A stretch of 64,000 bases of DNA from Mariprofundus sp. EBB-1 (GCF_003665155.1 NZ_RCFQ01000010.1:1-64000); one strand, 5' to 3'; shown: positions 28,004 to 37,094, counted from the first letter of the stretch. Numbers and translations are program-made. Notes: generated from the letters alone by a model not told the origin.

Positions 28004-28394
28004 GCAAACTAAGCAGATGGCGCATGGCGAAACAGAAAGATTCCCTAGACGAGGAATTCACACGAATGATCAGAAGGTCTGTGTGACCGTAGGAAAACCT
28101 GTGCTGCATAGCAAGGTACCCCCCCCAGGAGGGATAAATAATTATCATGAAATTTGCGAAGTCACTGCCCTCAGGCAGGCTTTCCAGCTTTAGCATTCAC
28201 CTGATAGCAAATGCTTGTCATCGCCATGAAAAGAAAGCAGTCATTCGTGACCAGATATTTTTAACTCAGTAATTTCGAACAGTTGCCATATATTGACAGT
28301 TTCCGCTCATGTGCAATGAACTAAAAAAGCGCTTATGATATCATAAGCGCCCTTTCTTTTAGCCACAATCCAAACAGTTATTTAGCAACCACTC
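28004..28394. other. Gene-free stretch between convergent genes; holds a terminator
   Basis: 391 bases. A run of eight C lies at about 28119-28126. The only feature I can support is the perfect palindrome at 28329-28350. A 41-codon frame at 28147-28272 has an AGGAGG but at a distance of 13 bases, and is not accepted as a gene. Confidence 0.5.
28322..28350 (-). terminator. Intrinsic terminator of the c-di-GMP/REC operon
   Basis: GCGCTTATGATATCATAAGC plus GC is a perfect 22-base palindrome at 28329-28350. On the minus strand it is followed at once by six T (28328-28323). It lies 45 bases after the PilZ gene stop. On the plus strand CCCTTTCTTTT follows, so it may also serve the convergent GGDEF gene. 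Confidence 0.85.
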
Positions 28395-28964
28395 CTATCT
28401 GTTTTTATTCTCTGCTCTGATGGTTTCACGATGACGGCGATAAACATATTTAGAGATTGTATCTTCCTCATCATCACAGCGATAATAAAATTTTATGCCT
28501 ACCTGCTGCTTTGTCCCCTTTGGCCTGGGCGCACGTACAACAGTCCCCACCAACTCAAGAATAGAAGGGGGAAATAAGGGTAACATCAGATTAATGGCTA
28601 CTGCATCACCAAGTTTGTAATGTTTATCTGTTACAAAGCTAATACCTGTCACACTCAAATTAACCGGCCGTTCCTGCATATTTCCATGGCTGGCATCATT
28701 CAGCATATTCACACCGATAAGGTAATTCAGTTTAGCATCCAGAGCCTCAATCGCCTGCGACATTTCAGGGTTAACCTGATTCTGTTCGCCGGAAAAAAGA
28801 TCTCGCCCTACCATTTGACGCAGCATGCCGTTCTGACGCGATCGAACCCCCACCTTGGTTTTATTCACTTCAAACTCTTCAGCTGTTAAGCGATCTTCAC
28901 TAAGGGGAATCACATCATTGATTCTAAAATCCTGCCTACCATTATCATTACTGTTTTCAGCCAT
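28395..28964 (-). CDS. PilZ-domain protein with an insertion between its two c-di-GMP motifs
   Basis: 189 residues. RQDFR at 10-14 fits the RxxxR motif and NLSVTGISF near 103-111 fits [DN]xSxxG, the two elements that clamp c-di-GMP. In ordinary PilZ domains they lie about 25-30 residues apart. Here about 85 helical residues come between. The C-terminal strands VGTVVRAPRPKG and VGIKFYYR complete the barrel. Tetrameric PilZ proteins with inserted helices are known, so this may be similar. It overlaps the HD-GYP gene by eight bases and has AGAGGTG upstream, pairing a c-di-GMP receptor with a c-di-GMP hydrolase. Confidence 0.78.
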   Translation of the reverse strand: MAENSNDNGRQDFRINDVIPLSEDRLTAEEFEVNKTKVGVRSRQNGMLRQMVGRDLFSGEQNQVNPEMSQAIEALDAKLNYLIGVNMLNDASHGNMQERPVNLSVTGISFVTDKHYKLGDAVAINLMLPLFPPSILELVGTVVRAPRPKGTKQQVGIKFYYRCDDEEDTISKYVYRRHRETIRAENKNR

Positions 28965-30576
28965 TATTTCGCACCTCTGTTTTCACTGAAATTAAAGCAG
29001 ACAATGGCATCACACCATCACTATCAAGAACATCTTCCGCTTGCGTACTCACAACACCGCGCTCAATTGCCGCAATTGCCACCGCTACCACTTGTGGATC
29101 AAATTGTGTGCCAGCATTGTTTTTAAGTTGCTCCACACAAAAAGACAAGGATCTTGCCATACGATAAACACGATGTGTGGTCATTGCATCAATGGCATCA
29201 GCCACACAAACAATACGCGCATCAAAAGGAATATCTTCGCCGGCCAACTTATCCGGATAACCAAAACCATCATAACGCTCATGATGATGACGCAACATCT
29301 GGCGCTCTCGAACCATCGTATCCATATTGGATAGAATATTATCTCCAATGGCCGGATGTGCTTTCATAATTGCGAACTCTTGCTCTGTATAACGGTCCGG
29401 TTTCAACAACACCGCATCGGGAATACCACATTTGCCAATATCATGTAGCAAACCTCCGGTACGAATCAAATCCACATGATCAGAATCAAGGCCAAGATCT
29501 GCAGCAAGCACCGCTGATAACTCTCCCACGCGCGCTGAATGATCACGTGTATAACGATCACGCGCTTCCAGTGACCGCACCAGTGCGATTAATGTGTCCC
29601 GCATATTGGCGGCCAGCGCTGCGTGCACGGCGCGATTATCCAACAAGGTGTCGAGTTTCTTGACCAGTAGCCCAAGCATTTGACGGGTTTCACTTTTCAA
29701 CGGCATGGAAACGGTTGGGTTGAGCAAGCACAACACCCCCATTGCCACACCCTGTAAACGCACTGACACCGCCACAAATTGGTCAGACTCCAAACCTGGC
29801 CAACAGATGCTCAAGCCTTCTCCAAGAGCAGACTGATGAAACTCCTCATCACCATTCATTAAAGGCTGAAACACTGTTTCAGCCAGATCACAAGATGCAG
29901 GCAACCCTTCCATATCTTCCGACGCCACCATCACCAGCCTATGCTGCTGACGCTCAAACAGAGCCATATATCCGCTCTGAGCATGCACTGCATCCATACC
30001 TATGGTTAAGGCTCGCGCACACACTGCCGACACATCATTTTGAGCAGGCATTTCATCAAACATGCGATAGACCAACCCCATCCGACGATCCATTTCAAAC
30101 ATTTCAGGCAACAGCTTATCTGATGGGCGGTTTGAGACTTGAGCGGATAATTGCTCAGCAGGTCGATTCGAAAGACCTGAGCTATCCGATTGCAAAGTGG
30201 TTCCTTCATCGCCATTCAGCATGTCATTCAAACAATCGAGAAACACGTTTGGCTCAAAAGGCTTGGCTAATACATGATCAATTCCAAGCGCAGTAGCCTG
30301 CTTCATTCGCGCAGATGTCAAAAAACCACTCATTAGAATCGTAGGTGGAAGTGCCAAACCACCGACGACACTATTTTCAAGAAATTCCAGTGCATTCCCA
30401 TCACCCAGACTCATATCAGTGATTAGTCCATCCCAATATTGTTCAGATAAGACAACACCAGCTTCCTGCAGACTACCCACCTGTGAAATCTCAACATCCA
30501 AGCCAAGCCCACCGATGATTTCGGCAACCACTTCACGAACAGCGGGTTGATCTTCTATAATGAGAAGCTTCAACAT
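28957..30576 (-). CDS. Response regulator REC-GAF-HD-GYP, probable c-di-GMP phosphodiesterase
   Basis: About 539 residues from ATG 30576, which shares a base with the upstream stop (TGATG). REC occupies about residues 1-120 (LLIIEDQPAVREVV, phospho-acceptor Asp in LITDMSLGDG, Lys in LAKPFEP). A GAF-like domain lies at about 165-320. The HD-GYP domain has LIRTGGLLHDIGKCGIPD, MKAHPAIGDNIL, LRHHHERYDGFGYPDKL and ARIVCVADAIDAMTTHR. The metal ligands and GYP loop are complete, so hydrolysis of c-di-GMP to GMP is expected. No cognate kinase gene is present in the window. Confidence 0.92.
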   Translation of the reverse strand: MLKLLIIEDQPAVREVVAEIIGGLGLDVEISQVGSLQEAGVVLSEQYWDGLITDMSLGDGNALEFLENSVVGGLALPPTILMSGFLTSARMKQATALGIDHVLAKPFEPNVFLDCLNDMLNGDEGTTLQSDSSGLSNRPAEQLSAQVSNRPSDKLLPEMFEMDRRMGLVYRMFDEMPAQNDVSAVCARALTIGMDAVHAQSGYMALFERQQHRLVMVASEDMEGLPASCDLAETVFQPLMNGDEEFHQSALGEGLSICWPGLESDQFVAVSVRLQGVAMGVLCLLNPTVSMPLKSETRQMLGLLVKKLDTLLDNRAVHAALAANMRDTLIALVRSLEARDRYTRDHSARVGELSAVLAADLGLDSDHVDLIRTGGLLHDIGKCGIPDAVLLKPDRYTEQEFAIMKAHPAIGDNILSNMDTMVRERQMLRHHHERYDGFGYPDKLAGEDIPFDARIVCVADAIDAMTTHRVYRMARSLSFCVEQLKNNAGTQFDPQVVAVAIAAIERGVVSTQAEDVLDSDGVMPLSALISVKTEVRNNG

Positions 30577-31061
30577 CAATGATTGCCTACTTTATTCTGG
30601 CCATAAGCTCGAACCACCATATCTCCTCCAGGCTGAACTGCCTCCACTGGCTTCACAGTTTCGCCATTAAGAAGTTTATAACGTGCAAGTAAGCGTTGAT
30701 AACGTGCTGCATTGTCCAAGCGAACCCGAATCTCAGGCAATTGAAATGGTTTACTGACAAAATCGTAAGCGCCTTGCTCTACAGCGTGCAAAGCATTTTC
30801 AATGCCAGAGTAACCGGTCATCAACATGATAAGTGTATCAGGCATATGTTCATGAATATGACGCAACAGTGTCAAACCATCGGCCCCCGGCATAACAATA
30901 TCACTGAGTACCAGATCAAAATGCTCCTCTTGCAATGCTTGCAAGGCGCTGTCACCACGGTGATGCACAACCAGATCGTAACCTGCTTCTGAAAGGTATT
31001 CCTCTAATAAAGAGGCCAAAGCCTCATCATCTTCAGCCAACAGTAGCCGGGGTTTCTCCAC
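30576..31061 (-). CDS. Single-domain response regulator (REC)
   Basis: 161 residues: a full receiver domain (LLLAEDDEALASLLEEYL, Asp in LVLSDIVMPGADGL, Thr in MLMTGYSG, Lys in FVSKPFQ) plus a 40-residue tail with no output domain. The start codon is GTG 31061, with GGAGG lying inside the last codons of the preceding small gene, so expression is coupled. It shares the operon with the REC-GAF-HD-GYP and PilZ genes and may act as a phosphate sink or CheY-like output. Interaction partners are not visible. Confidence 0.88.
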   Translation of the reverse strand: MEKPRLLLAEDDEALASLLEEYLSEAGYDLVVHHRGDSALQALQEEHFDLVLSDIVMPGADGLTLLRHIHEHMPDTLIMLMTGYSGIENALHAVEQGAYDFVSKPFQLPEIRVRLDNAARYQRLLARYKLLNGETVKPVEAVQPGGDMVVRAYGQNKVGNH

Positions 31062-31063
31062 AC

Positions 31064-31318
31064 TTAGCCTCCGTAGTTATCATTCTTCTTATAGAGGTTA
31101 AGCAAGTGTGATTCCAAAGCGCGTTCGCCGGGCTTATTGTAAGACTGAATTTGAGATTCAGTAGAAGGAGTTTGCTGACTGTGCGAAGAAGAAATACTTA
31201 CCTTATCCAGCTTAACTGGCTGAGCAGGAGGATTTTGCTTTGCAACAGATGAGCCTTTCCCATTCTGCTGCAACAAGCGGTTAATTAAACCATCGACGGG
31301 TTGAATACTAATAGCCAT
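31064..31318 (-). CDS. Small hydrophilic protein, FlgM-like?
   Basis: 84 residues from ATG 31318 (AGG upstream at 8 bases; a TTG six bases earlier is the alternative). It is polar and probably disordered at the N-terminus. The segment KLDKVSISSSHSQ resembles the [DK]xVxIS motif of FlgM-type anti-sigma-28 and related flagellar peptides, and the end is helical (ERALESHLLNLYKKND). It is shorter than usual FlgM, and no sigma-28 gene is here to support the idea. First gene of the REC/HD-GYP/PilZ operon. Confidence 0.45.
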   Translation of the reverse strand: MAISIQPVDGLINRLLQQNGKGSSVAKQNPPAQPVKLDKVSISSSHSQQTPSTESQIQSYNKPGERALESHLLNLYKKNDNYGG

Positions 31319-31638
31319 GTGCAAACCTCCATCGTGGTAAAGTATAATATTTCTATACGAGATCTATCGGCGGTGATATCTGCGACTTTAATAATTTATA
31401 AGCGTCAAAAGAATATTCCTTATGCACAAAGAGCTTAAACACCCCATAGAGTCCATAAAACAACATGAACCCAAGCTCAAAACAGATCGAAATTAAACTA
31501 TAAAACAACCGCTTAGCATACCTCCACACAGGAAAACCAAAGCTACAATATTCAGAATGCTTGCTTTTAAAATGTTGTGCGTCATTATTTTGACTTTCAC
31601 ACACCATTCGAAGACCGACGACAAAGGGGCCGCCAATC
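31319..31638. other. Divergent intergenic region upstream of the flagellar regulators
   Basis: 320 AT-rich bases between the small FlgM-like gene (minus) and the NtrC-type regulator (plus). It must contain divergent promoters. I looked for a GG-N10-GC sigma-54 site and a TAAA-N15-GCCGATAA sigma-28 site and saw none that is convincing. The 108-codon minus-strand frame overlapping it is not accepted. Confidence 0.45.
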
Positions 31639-33027
31639 GTGAAACAATCTGCATTTATCCTGCTGGTTGAAGACAACAATGAATTTCGTGAAATTTTAAA
31701 GGAATCACTGGAGTCATCCGGATTTCATGTCACGGCTGCCGCTAACGCCAATCGCGCTCGCGAAGCGATGAATATTGGTAAATTTGATTTAACGCTGCTT
31801 GATGTGCGCTTACCAGACGGCAATGGCATTGAGTTGATGCGTGAATTTCGCCAAAGCGACCCTGATATGGGCATCATCATCATGACCGGCTACGCCGAAA
31901 TAGACACGGCTGTAGATGCCGTTCGCCTTGGAGCCAATGATTTTTTAAAAAAACCATTTGATATCGATGAGCTGCTTGTTCGCATTGGCGAACTCATGAA
32001 AAACAGACAGCTTAAAAAAGACAATCACTCCCTGCGTGCACAAATCCATAGTCAGCATGCCCATGATGGACTGAGTGGCCAATGCGATTCTATCCGAAAA
32101 CTGCAGGAAACCATCAAGCTACTGGGAGACTCGGACAGCACCGTACTGATATCGGGAGAATCAGGCAGCGGTAAAGAGGTCCTGGCTAAAGCACTGCATA
32201 AAAGTGGCACCCGTTCCCGCAAACCACTGGTTTCTATCAACTGCGGAGCCATACCGGAAGAACTGCTTGAGTCTGAACTATTCGGCCACGTGAAAGGTGC
32301 TTTCACCGGAGCTATTCGCTCCCGTCCCGGGCGCTTTGAAATTGCCAATGGCGGCACCATCTTCCTGGATGAAATTGGCGACATGAGCCCCAAACTGCAA
32401 GTAAAACTACTGCGCGTGCTACAAGAGCGATGCTTTGAACCGGTCGGCAGCCAGCAAAGTATTGAAGTCAATGTGCGCGTCATTGCTGCAACCCATAGGG
32501 ATTTAGAAAAAGAAATTGCCGGCGGACGTTTCCGAGAGGATCTATATTACAGGCTTAATGTCATTCCGCTCACCCTTGCCCCCTTAAGAGAGCGTGGTGA
32601 GGACATTATTTTATTGGCCGAACATTTCATTCAACGCTTCAATAAAGACAAAGGCGCAGAAATCACAAGCATCTCGGATGATGCCAGCCGCGCCATGCTA
32701 AATTATAAGTGGCCTGGCAACGTGCGCGAATTACAAAATCTTATCGAGCGCGTCACTACCCTGAAGCGGCAAGGTGTTCTGGAGCTGGAAGATCTACCCA
32801 GCCGCATGATTAGTGATAAAGACAGAGTACTACAAAGCTTTCAGATGGATGTTAAAACAGCCAGCAGCATCGACTTAAAAGCCACAGTAGATGAATTTGA
32901 GAGTCATCTTATTCTCTCTGCCCTGCAACGGTTCGACTGGAACAAAAACAGAGCCGCCAATTTTTTGGCGATGAATCGCACTACATTGGTTGAAAAAATA
33001 AAGAAGAAAGGCCTGCAACCAAGCTAA
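31639..33027 (+). CDS. Sigma-54-dependent response regulator, NtrC family (FlrC/FleR-like)
   Basis: 462 residues. REC (1-120) is complete: FILLVEDNNEFREIL, Asp in LTLLDVRLPDGNG, Lys in FLKKPFD. The AAA+ domain has Walker A GESGSGKE, the sigma-54 contact loop GAFTGA, Walker B GGTIFLDEIGDM and FREDLYYRLNVIPL. The C-terminal helix-turn-helix (WNKNRAANFLAMNRTTLVEK) is Fis-like. The start is GTG 31639. By position next to the flagellar run it is likely the FlrC/FleR-type activator of class III genes; its FlrB-type kinase is not in the window. Confidence 0.9.
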   Translation: MKQSAFILLVEDNNEFREILKESLESSGFHVTAAANANRAREAMNIGKFDLTLLDVRLPDGNGIELMREFRQSDPDMGIIIMTGYAEIDTAVDAVRLGANDFLKKPFDIDELLVRIGELMKNRQLKKDNHSLRAQIHSQHAHDGLSGQCDSIRKLQETIKLLGDSDSTVLISGESGSGKEVLAKALHKSGTRSRKPLVSINCGAIPEELLESELFGHVKGAFTGAIRSRPGRFEIANGGTIFLDEIGDMSPKLQVKLLRVLQERCFEPVGSQQSIEVNVRVIAATHRDLEKEIAGGRFREDLYYRLNVIPLTLAPLRERGEDIILLAEHFIQRFNKDKGAEITSISDDASRAMLNYKWPGNVRELQNLIERVTTLKRQGVLELEDLPSRMISDKDRVLQSFQMDVKTASSIDLKATVDEFESHLILSALQRFDWNKNRAANFLAMNRTTLVEKIKKKGLQPS

Positions 33028-33041
33028 TCAAGTCCAAAAAT

Positions 33042-33219
33042 ATCGTATTAGCATTTCCACCGCAAAGTACGTCAAATATCACCCTTGAAAAAGTAGAGCT
33101 ATGTAGGCGATCACTATAAATAACTCCACACAAATGACGTCCAACACACTAAAATATAAAGGTTTACCTGTGTGTTTTGCGACAAATATTTTTAAATATT
33201 CTAATGCGATGGCCCTGCC
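33042..33219. repeat. Dispersed repeat family A, element 4 (degenerate)
   Basis: ATCGTATTAGCATTTCCACC then GCAAAGTACGTCAAA (33042-33076) is a worn left side. TTCTAATGCGATGGCCCTGCC (about 33200-33219) is the outer terminus, as in element 2. The inner right arm is lost. It fills most of the gap before the TPR protein gene. Confidence 0.6.
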
Positions 33220-33254
33220 CCGGCATCCGGCATGGATCTTGCGTTTAAATTGTC

Positions 33255-35240
33255 ATGTTGCGTATTTTTTTCATGACCATATTACTGCTATCAAGCTTCC
33301 CTTATTCAGCAATCAGCCAGGAAGATGGTGCTACTCAGGCAGCTCACGCCTATCTGAACAGTGGTAACCCTAAACAAGCCATCAAAACAGCTCAGCGTAT
33401 ATTAAAACAAAGCAACCAATCTCCAACGGATCGATTGAACTTACTCAATCTTATTGCACAAGCTGAAATCATGCGCACCAGTTTCAGGCACTTTGAGAAA
33501 ATAGACAATGCCACCCAAGCCATTAATGTTGTACTTAAAGAGTTTCCGGCCAGCGCAGAAGCCATCGAATTACGCTGGAAACTAGCCTGGATTTATTGGA
33601 AATCCGGAAATAAAAAAATGGCTATCACGGCCGCGCGCGAGATCATCACCCAAGATCAACAGCCTAGCAGCCTTCGCCGTGCCTGGTTGTTAATGGCTCG
33701 CATTCATATACAGCTAAGAAACTTTTCCTATGCCCGAAGTGATCTCTTGCAATACGGATTACAGGTAACCAATAAAAGCCGCGATCAGGCCATTGGCATG
33801 GCATGGATGGCTATTATTGATATCGGCGAGAATCGCCCAGATATCGCGCTCAAAAACTTCAAGACCGTCTACAAAAAGTGGCCGGACTTAATCGCCGATG
33901 AGCCCGAACTGTTTTCCGCCTATATTCAATTGATGCATCAGGCTGACAATGACCCCGATACATTACAAATGTGCGAACTATTTATTGGTAAATATATTGA
34001 AACCGAACATGCTGCCCCCATTCGACTCATACATGCTGATCTTCTGGCTAAAGATAAGACCAATATTAAAAAAGCTATCAAGGAATACAGTATATTGTCC
34101 GCCGCTCAGGCAGAAACAATGATTGGCAGGCAAGCGTTCATGCGTAAGCTAATGCTAGAGTTCAAAGATGAAACGGCGCGTGACAAACTTATTCCTGTCA
34201 TGATATCACTTAAAAAAATAGCTACGACCAACCAGTTATCCATTATTGAAGATGAAGCGATTCTGGATCTGGCGCGATTGTGGGTGCGCTTGCAAAAAGA
34301 GGACAATAATAAGGTTAATGAAGGCAAAACTACGCAAAGTGCATTTCCCGCTCTACAAGCTTATGCGCGTGCCTCCGCATCTCTCAATAGCCATATTGCC
34401 AAAGCAGCCTCACATGAAGGAATGCTATGGATGAATAAAAGTATTGAAAAAGCAATTTCTAAAAAAGACTGGATCAAATCTGTCAACATATGGCGCCAGT
34501 TTCCACAACTGCGCCCGGGAAATAATCAATCTCAAGAGCTGCGCTTGGGTATTGCCCACGCCATGCGCATGCTAATGCTCTTTGATGGAGCTGAAGAGAT
34601 ATTAAACACGCTATATAAAGAAAACAAACACAGTATCCGAGGTGAGCACACCATGCTTGAGCTGGCCTATTTATGGATGGATCGACAGGACCCATCCGGG
34701 GTAAACAATGTCTTACGCTGGCTTAACCGCCATGAATTCAGTATGTATCGGCCAGAGATGTTACTGATTGTTGCACGCATGCAGCTTGCCCAGAAACATG
34801 CTGAGCAAGCTCGGCAGACACTCTCATCCGTACGTCCTGATGATATGACAAATGAATCACGTCTATCATATTGGCAAACAAAAGCAGCCATATCGGAGTC
34901 TTTATCACAATGGCATAGCGCCGCACGGGCGTGGGAAAAATATCGCCAAAGCAACGGTGCTGATGCTGCCCGTGGACTACATAAACAAGCCATTAATTTA
35001 TTTGCAGCACTGGAATTCGCACAAGCATTCAAACTATTCCAACAAACTGCGCAAGAAAACCGTAATGCCGAATGGGAATACCACATGGGAATATGTCAAA
35101 TACGCACCGGTGAAACAAAGCAAGGCACTGAGCGACTGCAAAAGCTTGCCGCCAACAGCGCAGGTGGAAGATTCACATCGCTGGCAAAATTAACTCTGGC
35201 AGATGAACAAGCCGGTTTATTATTGGGAGAAAGACCATGA
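33255..35240 (+). CDS. Large periplasmic TPR protein in the flagellar regulatory locus
   Basis: 661 residues. MLRIFFMTILLLSSFPYSAI is a signal peptide with likely cleavage before QEDGATQ. The rest is a superhelix of TPR-like units, e.g. AHAYLNSGNPKQAIKTAQRI, LAWIYWKSGNKKMAITAARE, LLMARIHIQLRNFSYARSDL and EWEYHMGICQIRTGETKQGT. No catalytic domain. It overlaps the next regulator gene as ATGA (35237-35240), so it is co-expressed with a sigma-54 activator. It may be a scaffold for the flagellar basal body or envelope, comparable in role to MotK/FlgT-like accessory proteins; this is only a guess. Confidence 0.75.
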   Translation: MLRIFFMTILLLSSFPYSAISQEDGATQAAHAYLNSGNPKQAIKTAQRILKQSNQSPTDRLNLLNLIAQAEIMRTSFRHFEKIDNATQAINVVLKEFPASAEAIELRWKLAWIYWKSGNKKMAITAAREIITQDQQPSSLRRAWLLMARIHIQLRNFSYARSDLLQYGLQVTNKSRDQAIGMAWMAIIDIGENRPDIALKNFKTVYKKWPDLIADEPELFSAYIQLMHQADNDPDTLQMCELFIGKYIETEHAAPIRLIHADLLAKDKTNIKKAIKEYSILSAAQAETMIGRQAFMRKLMLEFKDETARDKLIPVMISLKKIATTNQLSIIEDEAILDLARLWVRLQKEDNNKVNEGKTTQSAFPALQAYARASASLNSHIAKAASHEGMLWMNKSIEKAISKKDWIKSVNIWRQFPQLRPGNNQSQELRLGIAHAMRMLMLFDGAEEILNTLYKENKHSIRGEHTMLELAYLWMDRQDPSGVNNVLRWLNRHEFSMYRPEMLLIVARMQLAQKHAEQARQTLSSVRPDDMTNESRLSYWQTKAAISESLSQWHSAARAWEKYRQSNGADAARGLHKQAINLFAALEFAQAFKLFQQTAQENRNAEWEYHMGICQIRTGETKQGTERLQKLAANSAGGRFTSLAKLTLADEQAGLLLGERP

Positions 35241-36592
35241 GCCTATCCAATGTCAGTATGATCGGATTTCCCGCCCATGAAGAAGCCGAATTGCGCGTAC
35301 AATTTGGAGAACTACTCCCACAAACCCATATTGAGTCACTTCCCATTGAGGGTGTTCAGGCCGATTTAAGCGCTGATGCCTTGATTTTCATATGGGATAG
35401 TATCACTTCACCCTCTATCGTCCGCCGTCTGTTTGAAGCCAACCCACAAGCCAATATTGTTATCATTACCGATAGTGGAGAGAGCGAACGTGGTGCTAAT
35501 CTTATGCATTTGGGGGCAATTGATTACAGATTGATGCCTGTACCTGATGAAGTCCTGGAAATTTACATTCGTAAAAGCGGCCATCAGAGCGCCTTGGCCA
35601 AACAGGCGGATGTACAAAAAACCAAGGCTAACAACACACATGAGATGTTTGTCACCGAAGACTTAGAAACACGCCGACTTCTCGACCGTGTTGCCCTGAT
35701 AGCACCAAGCAATGCTTCAGTTCTGGTTGTCGGCGAATCAGGAACAGGAAAAGAACGATTGTCGCGCTATGTGCATGCCTGCTCAAATCGGGAGAATGCC
35801 AACTTTATCGCCATCAATTGCGCTGCTATTCCTGAAGGCGTGCTGGAAGCTGAGCTGTTCGGCCATGAAAAAGGCGCTTTTACCGGAGCCACTTCTGCTC
35901 GTCCCGGTAAATTCGAGTTGGCACATAAAGGCACACTACTACTCGATGAAATCACTGAAATGCCGGTTCATCTACAAGCCAAATTATTGCGAGTACTGCA
36001 AGAAGGTGAAGTTGACCGCTTAGGTGGCAATAAGCCCGTTAAAATTGATGTGCGTGTCATTGCCACCAGCAACAGGGATCTGACAAAAGCTGTGCAGGAA
36101 GGATCTTTCCGTCAGGATCTCTATTACCGCCTTAATGTCGTCTGCATTCAATTACCTCCATTGCGCCAGCGCAATAATGATGTCAAACCTTTAGCGCTTC
36201 ATTTTCTGCAACGCTTTTCAGAGATGTATGGCAGGCCAGCACCAAGGTTATCACCGCAAGCCATTGATCAACTGCAGCGTTATGCATGGCCGGGCAATGC
36301 ACGCGAATTAGAAAACTGCATGCATCGCGCCTTCTTAATGGCTGTAGACGAACTGATTATACCCGAACACCTCTGCCTTGATGACCCCATGGCGGCCAAT
36401 ATGACGCATGAGCAAGGTGATGCAGTGCAAGCGGGTGTCTCGATCCGAGATATGGAGCGCACGCTCATCGAAAAAACGCTGGTGCATGTGCAAGGTAATC
36501 GTACGGAAGCAGCCCAATTGCTTGGCATAAGCATCCGAACACTGCGCAATAAACTCCACACCTACGATTCTGGCATGGCATTTGCTGGATAG
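35237..36592 (+). CDS. Sigma-54 activator with degenerate receiver (FleQ/FlrA/FlbD-like)
   Basis: 451 residues. The first 120 look like a receiver fold (VSMIGFPAHEEAELRVQFGE, then IVIITDSGESERGAN) but lack the acidic pair after strand 1 and the Lys after strand 5 (RLMPVPDE). Control by phosphorylation is therefore unlikely, as in FleQ. The AAA+ domain is intact: GESGTGKE, GAFTGA, GTLLLDEITEM, FRQDLYYRLNVVCI. The C-terminus QGNRTEAAQLLGISIRTLRN is a Fis-type helix-turn-helix. It ends 94 bases before flgB and is the natural candidate for the master activator of the following flagellar run. FleQ-type proteins also bind c-di-GMP, which would fit the neighbourhood. Confidence 0.87.
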   Translation: MSLSNVSMIGFPAHEEAELRVQFGELLPQTHIESLPIEGVQADLSADALIFIWDSITSPSIVRRLFEANPQANIVIITDSGESERGANLMHLGAIDYRLMPVPDEVLEIYIRKSGHQSALAKQADVQKTKANNTHEMFVTEDLETRRLLDRVALIAPSNASVLVVGESGTGKERLSRYVHACSNRENANFIAINCAAIPEGVLEAELFGHEKGAFTGATSARPGKFELAHKGTLLLDEITEMPVHLQAKLLRVLQEGEVDRLGGNKPVKIDVRVIATSNRDLTKAVQEGSFRQDLYYRLNVVCIQLPPLRQRNNDVKPLALHFLQRFSEMYGRPAPRLSPQAIDQLQRYAWPGNARELENCMHRAFLMAVDELIIPEHLCLDDPMAANMTHEQGDAVQAGVSIRDMERTLIEKTLVHVQGNRTEAAQLLGISIRTLRNKLHTYDSGMAFAG

Positions 36593-36686
36593 GGTTTAGG
36601 CGATGGTAAAAAATTGACGATCACACTGCCATCCCCTCATTAATAAACGATGTACCAGCGAAGGAACGCCGGCAGGGAGTGTAAAC

Positions 36687-37088
36687 ATGGACATGTTCGG
36701 CAGCGGTTTTCAACGTCTTGAATCATCATTAATAGCGCGTGAAAAAATGCAAAGTTCTATCACCAGCAATATTGCTAATGCTGATACACCAAACTACAAG
36801 GCGGACAAACGAAACTTTGCTGACTTTTTAGCGGACCAGAACAATCTTGGAAGCCATTCAAAAGCCGCCACCACCCATGCAAGGCATTTTGCAGAGACCA
36901 ATACCTCTTCCCTATTGGGCAGTAACATTTATCAACAAGAAAATTCACGCAAAATTGATGGCAACAGCGTAAACCTTCAATCTGAAATGGCCCGTATGTC
37001 CGAAAATCAACTGATGCATGAGCTTTCCATGCGCCTGGTTAAAGGCCGCTTGACTGGTTTGATGAACGCCATCAAGGAAGGAAGGTAA
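36687..37088 (+). CDS. flgB: Flagellar basal-body rod protein FlgB
   Basis: 133 residues, the typical size. It has the N-terminal rod-protein signature (about residues 17-35: KMQSSITSNIANADTPNYKA) and C-terminal amphipathic helix with SENQLMHELSMRLVKGRLTG. FlgB is the proximal rod subunit, exported by the flagellar type III apparatus without a Sec signal. GGGAGT lies upstream of the ATG. First gene of the structural run flgB-flgC-fliE-fliF-fliG-fliH-fliI-fliJ-motE. Confidence 0.94.
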   Translation: MDMFGSGFQRLESSLIAREKMQSSITSNIANADTPNYKADKRNFADFLADQNNLGSHSKAATTHARHFAETNTSSLLGSNIYQQENSRKIDGNSVNLQSEMARMSENQLMHELSMRLVKGRLTGLMNAIKEGR

Positions 37089-37094
37089 ACGCTC

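Noticed and set aside
28040-28140. Possible c-di-GMP (GEMM) riboswitch near the GGDEF/PilZ genes
   Set aside because: The conserved GEMM core could not be matched, and the block lies downstream of both flanking genes, not upstream.
28147-28272. 41-codon ORF with AGGAGG upstream
   Set aside because: The ribosome site is 13 bases from the ATG, the product resembles nothing, and the stretch is otherwise featureless.
31353-31679. 108-codon minus-strand frame in the divergent region
   Set aside because: It overlaps the start of the NtrC-type regulator, has no ribosome site, and its hydrophobic look follows from AT-rich DNA.
36593-36686. Sigma-54 or sigma-28 promoter before flgB
   Set aside because: A TAAA and a GCC are present but the spacing is wrong for sigma-28, and no GG-N10-GC sigma-54 core is visible.
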